64,000 bases of DNA from JBCCGG01 sp039029395 (GTDB lineage Bacteria > Pseudomonadota > Alphaproteobacteria > Kiloniellales > JAKSDN01). The stretch covers positions 21,128 through 85,127 of the forward strand of contig JBCCGG010000029.1 of NCBI GenBank assembly GCA_039029395.1, given 5' to 3'. The notes under the pieces are model-generated. The model made no database searches. It saw only the letters and a list, made by a program, of their open reading frames with translations, and had not been told where the DNA came from. A program made the translations under genes and the position numbers. Positions 1-6,307 of this stretch are shown one piece after another (position 1 is the first letter of the stretch; each line of letters begins with the position of its first letter).

Positions 1-782
1 GCGCCGAGCAGGCGCACCCGGTCGGACCCGAGACTATCCAGGGCCTGGGACACTTCGCCGCGCGCCGGACCGTCGCCGGCCACCAACAGGCACCAGGGCC
101 GATCGGAGAGTTCCGCCAGTGCGCGAGCCAGCAAGCGGTAGGACGCAAGCTTGTCGCCCGGGCGCATCATCGCGGCGACGGCAATCCAGGGCACCTCGGC
201 ATCCAAGGCTAGACGCTGGGCCAGTGTGCCGCGATGGACAGCGCGCTGACCGCTGGCCAACTGGTAGGGCACGGGATCCAGGAATGGCTTCAAGTCGTGC
301 TTTGGCGTGCCAGCGGGCAAGCACTCCTTGTCGGCCGGGTTGAGCGTGATCACCGCAGCCGCCTGATCCAAGGCCTGAAGGACCGCCTGATGTCCCTGAT
401 CCCAGGGGCCGCCCGCCCGCTTGGGGGCAACCGAAGCCTCCGCCACCAGATAGGGTAGGCCGAGCGCCAGGCTAACTTTCGGGCCGAGCCAATCGGGCGC
501 CTTGTAATAGAGATGGTAGGTCAGCCAGGCCTGCGGCCGCAGGTCGGGAGGACGATTTCCATAGCGGCGCACGATACGCTCGGACAGCGCCGCGCCGAGC
601 CCTGCCAGTCGGGCCTGCCGGGCCGGGTCGCCGGCGCCGTCCCGACTCACCATGCGGCAAGCCAGCTCGACCTCGTGGCCTGCGTGCGTCAGTGCCGCGA
701 TCAAAAGCCGCGCCATGCGCCGGTCACCGGACGGCACCGGATGGTCGGGCGGTTTCATAGGGGCATAGAAGGCGACCCTCAC
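1..782 (-). CDS. Glycosyltransferase, GT4-like, C-terminus cut by window edge
   Basis: An open leftward frame runs from a GTG at 782 to the window edge with no stop (260 codons seen). The start MRVAFYAPMKPPDHPVPSGD, with a small hydrophobic strand followed by a proline/glycine loop, is typical of GT-B glycosyltransferases that transfer sugars from nucleotide donors. Further in, the segment AVITLNPADK and a later VAAMMRPGDK strand fit the linker and the start of the C-terminal Rossmann domain. The donor-binding EX7E region lies outside the window. It begins 11 bp after the stop of the next glycosyltransferase and probably shares its transcript. The substrate is unknown; exopolysaccharide or lipopolysaccharide sugar is likely. 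Confidence 0.75.
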   Translation of the reverse strand, partial: MRVAFYAPMKPPDHPVPSGDRRMARLLIAALTHAGHEVELACRMVSRDGAGDPARQARLAGLGAALSERIVRRYGNRPPDLRPQAWLTYHLYYKAPDWLGPKVSLALGLPYLVAEASVAPKRAGGPWDQGHQAVLQALDQAAAVITLNPADKECLPAGTPKHDLKPFLDPVPYQLASGQRAVHRGTLAQRLALDAEVPWIAVAAMMRPGDKLASYRLLARALAELSDRPWCLLVAGDGPARGEVSQALDSLGSDRVRLLG

Positions 783-792
783 GAAAGGCCGC

Positions 793-2037
793 CTACTCCG
801 CCGCCTCGGCGGTCGCGTCCCGGCCCAAGAGCTGGGCCACCTGATCGATACCTCGGCTCATGTCGAAGCGCAGGCGGACCTGCTGAGCCGCCGCGGCACC
901 TAGGCGCGCACGCTCAACGGGATCGCCGATCAGGGACCAAAGCGCCTCGGTCAAGGCTGCCGGATCGTCCGGCGGCACAAGGCGGCCGGTCTCGCAGTCG
1001 GTGACCGCCTCGGGAATTGCCGAGACATCGGTCGCAAGGCAGGCCAGGCCCTGACTCTGCGCCTCCATCACCACATTTGGCAGACCGTCCCGGTCGCCAT
1101 CGGCCGCAATCCGGCTGGCCAGCACGAAGAGGTCGGCCTTGCGGTAGCAACCCAGCACAACCTCTTGGGGTTGGGCGCCCATCCACTGAATACGCGAACC
1201 AAGCCCAAGGCGATCAGCAAGCGCCTTGAGCGCCTCTGACCGGGCCCCGCCACCGATGTGCACCAGGCGCCAGTGCAGGGTCTCCGGCAAGGCGGCGAGC
1301 GCCGCCAAGAGACCTTCGTAGCCCTTCTTCGCCACGGCACGCCCGACCGAGAGGAGGATCACCGGATTCGATCGATCTCCACCGTCCCGCATCGCACGGG
1401 TTTTGGGCGGCGCCGGAAAGCGCGTGAAATCCAGGCCGTGATAGGCCAGGTGCACTTTTTCCGGCTCAAGGGCCAGGGCGGCCAAGTGATCCCGTCCGAC
1501 CGAGGTGCAGGTCACCAGCCAAGTCAACGATTGCAGCTTCTCCGCGATCTCCCAGGTCGGCGTGGTCCAAATGTCCTTGGCATGGGCCGAGCAGGACCAC
1601 GGCAATCCGGTCATCAGGCTGGCATAGCGCGCGACCGAGGCCGGCGTGTGCAAGAAGTGAGCGTAGAGTTGTTCGATTTCGCCGGGCAGCTCGCTTGCCA
1701 GAACGCAGGCCTGGCCGAAGCGGCGAATTCGGTTGCGGGTTGGGTCCCGACGCAGGTCCTTCAGGAAGGCGCGCCAGGCTCGGCCGTAGCCAGGCAGCCT
1801 GCGAATTTTTCGCCAAGCGACCAGTACCCGGCGCGGCTCCTGGTGGAGGTACTCCGGCAGATAGTTGACCGGTGCCGCGATCTCCCGGTGCACCGGGTGG
1901 ACCGCGGGATCAGTCGGATGGCGGAGCGAGATCAGCTGGAGCGCCAGGCCGCGCCGCTCAAGGGCGAGGATCTCCTGGGCGATGAAGGTCTCCGACAGGC
2001 GGGGATAACCCTTCAGGATGACCGCGATCTTGGCCAT
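793..2037 (-). CDS. Glycosyltransferase family 4 (WcaL/colanic-acid type)
   Basis: The product is 414 aa. I place the start at the ATG at 2037 (MAKIAVILKGYPRLSET), because this opening is the conserved N-terminus of this GT4 group; a TTG at 2064 would add nine residues. The GT-B layout is visible: an acceptor domain over residues 1-200, then LLSVGRAVAKKGYEGL opening the donor domain. The EX7E motif lies in DGLPNVVMEAQSQGLACLA. Members add a sugar to a lipid-linked or growing exopolysaccharide on the cytoplasmic face. It sits between two other glycosyltransferase genes on the same strand with very short gaps, so the three likely form one polysaccharide operon. The exact sugar cannot be read from sequence. 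Confidence 0.85.
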   Translation of the reverse strand: MAKIAVILKGYPRLSETFIAQEILALERRGLALQLISLRHPTDPAVHPVHREIAAPVNYLPEYLHQEPRRVLVAWRKIRRLPGYGRAWRAFLKDLRRDPTRNRIRRFGQACVLASELPGEIEQLYAHFLHTPASVARYASLMTGLPWSCSAHAKDIWTTPTWEIAEKLQSLTWLVTCTSVGRDHLAALALEPEKVHLAYHGLDFTRFPAPPKTRAMRDGGDRSNPVILLSVGRAVAKKGYEGLLAALAALPETLHWRLVHIGGGARSEALKALADRLGLGSRIQWMGAQPQEVVLGCYRKADLFVLASRIAADGDRDGLPNVVMEAQSQGLACLATDVSAIPEAVTDCETGRLVPPDDPAALTEALWSLIGDPVERARLGAAAAQQVRLRFDMSRGIDQVAQLLGRDATAEAAE

Positions 2038-2060
2038 GGCGCCGGACGACTGGGCGCTGC

Positions 2061-3290
2061 TCAAGTGCCGTAGCGGGTGTCGCCGGCGACCACCAGGCGC
2101 CGCCCGCGCCGACGCCTCAACCGCTGACGCGCCAGCTTGATGACATTGTCACGGCCGTCAAGCAGGCCGGGCACGACCGATTCCGCCGGTGGTCGTTGCT
2201 GGGGCAGGGAGCGGAGCGCCGTCGCCATGGTCTTGGCTTCGCGTTTGCCGTCGTCCAACAGCATGCGCAGGAGACCGAGCTGTTCGGCCCTGGCGGCGCG
2301 AATGTATTGCTCCATTCGTGGCTCGGTGCGCGGCACCACGAGCGCCCGCTTGTTAAAGGACAGGATCTCGCAAAAGGTGTTGTAGCCCCCCATGCAAACC
2401 ACGCCGACCGCCCGTTCCATCAGGCTCTCCAAGTGGGCCTCGAAAGTGATCGCCTCGATCGCGTTCAGACGATTGGCCCGTTCGAGGAACTCGCCCTGAC
2501 GCTCAGAGGCCATGAAGGGACCGAGCACGAGCAGCGCCGGATGGGGCAAGTCGGAGTCGCTCTCGTAGGCGCGCAGCACCCAGTCGATGATCTCCTCGCC
2601 ATCGCCGCCGCCGCCCACCGTGATGAGGAGGAAGGGGTCGGTTATCTTCTCCAATCCCGGCCGGGAGCTGACGCCTGGGACACTGCGGGGCAGATAGCCC
2701 GTGTAGGTCGCATTCTTGTTGACCGACGCCGGCAGCTCCAGCCCCTTAAGGGGCTCGCAGATCTGCGGCAGTCCATAAATCCAGATGTCGTCGTAATACT
2801 CGCTCAAGGCCGGCACCGCGTGTTTGCGCGCCCACTCTCGCTCGAGTAGGTCCGGATCGTCCATGACGTCGCGCAAACCGAGCACACAGGGCGTGCCCCT
2901 GGTCTTCATCATGGCCAAGGTGGTCTCGACCTCGCCCTTCAGACCGAGCGGCTCTTTGTCGACCAGAAATAGGTCTGGATCGTAGATGTTCGCCGTGTGC
3001 TCGATGATCGAGGCACGCATGGCCATGGTTTGTTCAACGTCGATGTGCAGCTTGAGCGAGGTGTAATCGCCGTTGCGCAGCTTGATCACGCCGGGAATGC
3101 GCACGAAGTCGACCCTGGCTTTAAAATCGAAGCTGCCGATGATCGGCGACCCAGTCAGGATCAGGACCGAAAGATTGCGCTCCGCCTCGACCAGGGCGTG
3201 GGCAATCTCTCGGCAGCGGCGCAAATGACCCAGGCCAAAGCTGTCGTGGCTGTAGATCAGAACCCGTTTGGCTCGGCGGGCACCGGCCAT
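2061..3290 (-). CDS. MurG-like (GT28/COG4671-type) glycosyltransferase
   Basis: The product is 409 aa from the ATG at 3290, where MAGARRAKRVLIYSHDSFGL matches the usual N-terminus of this group (glycine/histidine-rich HDSFGLGHLRR). A longer ATG at 3338 is possible but adds an unconserved tail. The C-terminal half has a donor-site strand LLITVGGGGDGEEI and, later, the loop GVVCMGGYNTFCEIL, equivalent to the GGxxT donor loop of MurG and UDP-glucuronosyltransferase-like enzymes. It overlaps no gene but ends 23 bp before the next glycosyltransferase start, consistent with translational coupling. Its acceptor is unknown. Confidence 0.8.
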   Translation of the reverse strand: MAGARRAKRVLIYSHDSFGLGHLRRCREIAHALVEAERNLSVLILTGSPIIGSFDFKARVDFVRIPGVIKLRNGDYTSLKLHIDVEQTMAMRASIIEHTANIYDPDLFLVDKEPLGLKGEVETTLAMMKTRGTPCVLGLRDVMDDPDLLEREWARKHAVPALSEYYDDIWIYGLPQICEPLKGLELPASVNKNATYTGYLPRSVPGVSSRPGLEKITDPFLLITVGGGGDGEEIIDWVLRAYESDSDLPHPALLVLGPFMASERQGEFLERANRLNAIEAITFEAHLESLMERAVGVVCMGGYNTFCEILSFNKRALVVPRTEPRMEQYIRAARAEQLGLLRMLLDDGKREAKTMATALRSLPQQRPPAESVVPGLLDGRDNVIKLARQRLRRRRGRRLVVAGDTRYGT

Positions 3291-3476
3291 GCCTCCGTCC
3301 CCCGTGCTACCAGCCGGCAAGTGAGAGCGCGCGATCATGCCACAGCTTTCCGGCGATGGGAATCTTTAGTCATCACCGATTCTACGTCAGCGCCAGCGCG
3401 CCTATCCCTCTTGCAGGCCGGGCGGCGCTGGCTTAGACCCTAGGGAACCGAGCAAACGAGGAACTGGATTAGGGTC

Positions 3477-4268
3477 ATGGGCACTGGCGGCATTATTCCG
3501 CTCATCGGCGTACCGGCCGACGTAAAGGAGATCGACAACAAGCCGTTCCATGCTGTTGGGGACAAGTATCTGCGGGCGGTGATCCAGGCGACGGGCGGCC
3601 TGCCCCTGGTGATCCCAGCATTCGGCGCACTTTATGATCTGCCGGCCCTGGTCGCGCGCCTCGATGGCGTACTTCTGACCGGAAGCCCCTCAAACGTACA
3701 TCCGAACCGCTATGGCAAGGCGCCGACACCGGCCGCCGAGCCCTACGATCCGGAGCGCGACGAGACGACCTTGCCGTTGATTCACGAGACCTTAAGCCAA
3801 GCGGTGCCCATGCTCGCGATTTGCCGGGGCATGCAGGAGCTCAATGTGGCGCTGGGCGGGACTCTGGATCCGCGGGTCCACGAGCAGCCGAACCGGATGG
3901 ATCATCGGCAACCCAAGCACGACGACCCAGACGTACAGTACGGCCCGCGCCACGACCTGGAACTGGCAGCGGACGGCGAGCTGCGCAAGTTGGCTGGGCA
4001 AGACCAGGTGGCGATCAACTCGCTTCATTGGCAAGCGGTCGACAGCCTGGCGCCGCGCCTGGTCGTGGAAGGCCGGGCGCCGGACGGCACCGTCGAAGCG
4101 GTGCGCGTCACCGATGCCAAGAATTTTGCGCTCGGGGTTCAGTGGCATCCGGAGTACAAGGTTCTTGAGAATAGTTTCTCAATGGCGATCTTCGGAGCCT
4201 TCGGCGCGGCGGCGCGGGAACGTGCGGAAGCGCGGATTAGAGCGCCTGAACTCGGCCAGGCCGTTTAG
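3477..4268 (+). CDS. Class I glutamine amidotransferase-like hydrolase (PuuD/peptidase C26)
   Basis: The product is 263 aa, the usual size for gamma-glutamyl-gamma-aminobutyrate hydrolases, which cleave gamma-glutamyl-GABA in putrescine breakdown. The start IPLIGVPADVKEID is typical. The nucleophile elbow is AICRGMQELN (Cys in the GxCRGxQ context), and the His-Glu pair of the triad is in GVQWHPEYK. The segment SVNSLHWQAV-like INSLHWQAV matches the family's INSxHHQ region. It is divergent from the glycosyltransferase cluster. No other putrescine genes are nearby, so the substrate remains an inference from the family. Confidence 0.85.
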   Translation: MGTGGIIPLIGVPADVKEIDNKPFHAVGDKYLRAVIQATGGLPLVIPAFGALYDLPALVARLDGVLLTGSPSNVHPNRYGKAPTPAAEPYDPERDETTLPLIHETLSQAVPMLAICRGMQELNVALGGTLDPRVHEQPNRMDHRQPKHDDPDVQYGPRHDLELAADGELRKLAGQDQVAINSLHWQAVDSLAPRLVVEGRAPDGTVEAVRVTDAKNFALGVQWHPEYKVLENSFSMAIFGAFGAAARERAEARIRAPELGQAV

Positions 4269-4340
4269 GAATTTGCGCCAGTGATGCGAAGAGATCGTAG
4301 CTGCTATTCGCTTATCGCATATCATTTGGTTAAAGTGGGA

Positions 4341-4368
4341 TTGTATCGCGACCAGAATGCCCTAGATT
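4341..4368 (+). promoter_or_regulatory. Candidate housekeeping promoter for the structured RNA
   Basis: TTGTAT at 4341-4346 and TAGATT at 4363-4368 are separated by 16 bp, a plausible sigma-70-like pair. The implied transcription start is about 4375, just before the first perfect hairpin. The stretch is locally AT-richer than its surroundings. This is a motif-level guess only. Confidence 0.4.
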
Positions 4369-4374
4369 CTATGG

Positions 4375-4497
4375 ATAGCGGCTGGCACCGCAACGGAGGC
4401 CAGCCATGTGGAGATTACGGTCCCCTGCCGTACCTCCACCTCTCCGCGGAGAAGACAGGAACGCCCGGCTGCCCCCCGACCGGGCGTTCCGCTTTTC
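4375..4497 (+). ncRNA. Candidate structured small RNA or xth leader/attenuator
   Basis: Between the amidotransferase and xth lies a stretch with successive strong stems. Stem 1 pairs 4380-4386 with 4399-4405 (7 bp). Stem 2 pairs 4408-4413 with 4434-4439, then 4416-4420 with 4428-4432, closing a 7-nt loop (UCCCCUG). A short palindrome around the CUCCGCGGAG core follows at 4441-4452. An 11-bp terminator hairpin plus a U-rich tail ends it. I do not recognise a named family; the C/U-rich stretch at 4433-4446 resembles the anti-Shine-Dalgarno segments of alphaproteobacterial sRNAs. It may be a free sRNA or a leader that attenuates xth, whose start codon lies 8 nt beyond. The ATG at 4406 lies inside stem 1/2 and is not a convincing start. 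Confidence 0.6.
4458..4496 (+). terminator. Rho-independent terminator
   Basis: A perfect 11-bp GC-rich stem pairs 4458-4468 (GGAACGCCCGG) with 4480-4490 (CCGGGCGTTCC), with an 11-nt loop. It is followed by GCTTTT at 4491-4496. It ends the structured RNA and sits immediately upstream of the xth coding sequence. Confidence 0.8.
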
Positions 4498-4504
4498 TGG
4501 CCTC

Positions 4505-5299
4505 TTGACCGTCACCATCGCGACCTGGAACGTCAACTCCGTGCGCCTGCGCGTGGAGCACTTGGCGCGGCTCGACGCCGAGCTTCGCCCAGACGTGATT
4601 TGCCTCCAGGAGACCAAGGTGGTCGACGAGGACTTCCCGGCTGAGCCTCTCGCGCAGCTCGGCTTCGTGCATCAAGCGATACACGGCCAGAAGAGCTACA
4701 ACGGCGTTGCGGTCCTGTCACGCCTGCCCTTCGAACGCCAGGAGCGGCGCGTTTGGTGCAAGCGCGACGACCGCCGCCATATCTCGGTCGTCCTGCCGGG
4801 CGGGCTGGAGCTGCACAATTTCTATGTGCCCTCCGGCGGACCGACGCCCGATCCAGAAACCAACGACAAATTCGCCCACAAGCTCAAGTTCCTCGATGAG
4901 ATGGCGCGCTGGACGAAACGCGAGCGGGTCGCCGAGCGCCGGATCATCCTGGTCGGCGACTTCAACGTGGCGCCCTTGGAAACCGATGTCTGGAATCACA
5001 AGCGGCTACTACGCAGTGTCGGTCACACGCCGGTCGAATCGGCCCGGATCGCGAAGCTCCACAAGGCGAGCGGCCTAGTCGATGTCGGCCGCCACTTCGT
5101 GCCGCCGAGCGAACCGCTGTACACCTGGTGGGGATACCGCTTTGCACAGTCCTACGCCAAGAACTACGGCTGGCGCTTGGATCATATCTGGGCCAGCCCG
5201 CCAATTCTGGGTGAGCTCGGCGGCTTCCAGGTGGTCAAGGAGACGCGCACTTGGGAGCGCCCGTCAGACCATGTTCCCGTGGTAATCCGGGTGGGCTGA
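4505..5299 (+). CDS. xth: Exodeoxyribonuclease III
   Basis: This 264-aa enzyme belongs to the endonuclease/exonuclease/phosphatase fold. It nicks apurinic/apyrimidinic sites and removes 3' blocking groups in base excision repair. The start is placed at TTG 4505 so that the protein opens MTVTIATWNVNSVR, the conserved first strand; an upstream ATG at 4406 would run back through the terminator hairpin. Visible motifs are CLQETKV (metal-binding Glu), YNGVAVLSR, IILVGDFNVAP (catalytic Asp/Asn) and the terminal RPSDHVPVV (Asp-His). No clear Shine-Dalgarno precedes the TTG, which is odd and may tie its expression to the upstream RNA. Confidence 0.93.
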   Translation: MTVTIATWNVNSVRLRVEHLARLDAELRPDVICLQETKVVDEDFPAEPLAQLGFVHQAIHGQKSYNGVAVLSRLPFERQERRVWCKRDDRRHISVVLPGGLELHNFYVPSGGPTPDPETNDKFAHKLKFLDEMARWTKRERVAERRIILVGDFNVAPLETDVWNHKRLLRSVGHTPVESARIAKLHKASGLVDVGRHFVPPSEPLYTWWGYRFAQSYAKNYGWRLDHIWASPPILGELGGFQVVKETRTWERPSDHVPVVIRVG

Positions 5300-5312
5300 C
5301 GGTTTTTCGTAC

Positions 5313-5801
5313 CTAATTCTTGCGATAGAGGAAGTAACGGCCCGGCGGCACGCCGTCGGGTAAGGCAAGTCTCTCGGCCTCCGGGAACGTCACGTCCAGA
5401 TCGGCCATGACAACGCCACCCGCGGCCAAAAGGCGGCCGAGGTGCGCGGCAACCATGGCCGAGACCGCGCGGTCGACGCTCGGGTTGCCGGACCCCAGAT
5501 CGCTGTGGACCAAGGCAACCTGCCCGGCGAAGCGGCCGAGGGCGGCGGGCAAGGTCTCGTCCAGCGAACCCAAGAACAAATGGTCCTGGTCGGGCACACA
5601 CTCCGGGTGGGCCGCGACACGTCGCTCGAAGACAAAGATCTCGCGATCCGGGCAAAGCTCTCGAAGGTGGTCATAAGTCCGTCCGTTGCCCAAGCCGAGC
5701 TCGAAAATTGGGCCCGGCACGGTGGCAGCGAGAGCAACGCCGTGGGCAAGGCAAGCGCGCTGGGCCTCCAGGCGCCGAATGAAGCTATCGAGGCGGGACA
5801 C
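5313..5801 (-). CDS. Small class I SAM-dependent methyltransferase
   Basis: The product is 162 aa from a GTG at 5801. Motif I is visible as IFELGLGNGRTYDHL, the glycine-rich SAM loop, followed by an acidic strand end in EIFVFERRV. The region GQVALVHSDLGSG fits the later substrate-side strands, and the C-terminus has VVMADLDV. At this length it is essentially a bare Rossmann core without a substrate domain. It starts 9 bp after the cyclic-nucleotide-binding gene and is probably the third gene of an operon with the degenerate ABC protein. The methyl acceptor is unknown. Confidence 0.75.
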   Translation of the reverse strand: MSRLDSFIRRLEAQRACLAHGVALAATVPGPIFELGLGNGRTYDHLRELCPDREIFVFERRVAAHPECVPDQDHLFLGSLDETLPAALGRFAGQVALVHSDLGSGNPSVDRAVSAMVAAHLGRLLAAGGVVMADLDVTFPEAERLALPDGVPPGRYFLYRKN

Positions 5802-5810
5802 GGAACGAAG

Positions 5811-6266
5811 TCACGCTCCCTGGCCGGCGCGCATGGCGCTCAGTTGCGCGGTCGTGTTTTCCAAGCGATGGGCCAGGACGCGCATGATCTCCACGCCCAT
5901 TTCGGGAAAATCCGTGACCATTCGGAAGAACAGATCCTTGGTCACCTTGAGGGTGATCAGCTCGCCGGCCGCCTTGATGGTCGCGGTTCGCGGCACGTCG
6001 CACAGAATCGCGATCTCACCGATGATGTCGTTTCGGCCTAGCGTGGCGACCGAGACCGGGCCCGCCGGCGTCTCGGCGATGACCTCGGCCTCGCCGTCGA
6101 TCACGATGTAGGCGGCGTCACCCGAATCGCCCTGCTTGAACAGCACTTGCCCGGGCTTGAAGGCTAGGCGCTCGCTGGCAAAGCACATCAGCTTCAGTTT
6201 CGCCGTGTCGATGTTGGCGAACAGCGGTATCTGGCGCAGGATCTCGACCTCTTGATCCAAACTCAT
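5811..6266 (-). CDS. Stand-alone cyclic nucleotide-binding domain protein
   Basis: This 151-aa protein is a single CRP/cNMP-type beta-roll with flanking helices and no DNA-binding domain. It reads EILRQIPLFANIDTAKLKLM (N-terminal helices), then VLFKQGDSGDAAYIVIDG (early roll), then a phosphate-binding cassette in IIGEIAILCDVPRTATIKA. The cassette keeps the Glu and the Arg that in known members contact the ribose and phosphate, so ligand binding is plausible. The 30-residue C-terminal helix could pack on a partner. It lies 41 bp downstream of the ABC gene and 9 bp upstream of the methyltransferase. I infer a regulatory subunit role, not transcription control. Confidence 0.85.
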   Translation of the reverse strand: MSLDQEVEILRQIPLFANIDTAKLKLMCFASERLAFKPGQVLFKQGDSGDAAYIVIDGEAEVIAETPAGPVSVATLGRNDIIGEIAILCDVPRTATIKAAGELITLKVTKDLFFRMVTDFPEMGVEIMRVLAHRLENTTAQLSAMRAGQGA

Positions 6267-6307
6267 TGTGTCTCTCCCTTACCCTCGCGTCCCTCGATAT
6301 CCTTGTC

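Noticed and set aside
4406..4504. Upstream ATG 4406 as the xth start
   Set aside because: It would put 33 extra residues through two RNA hairpins and the terminator, ahead of the conserved ExoIII opening.
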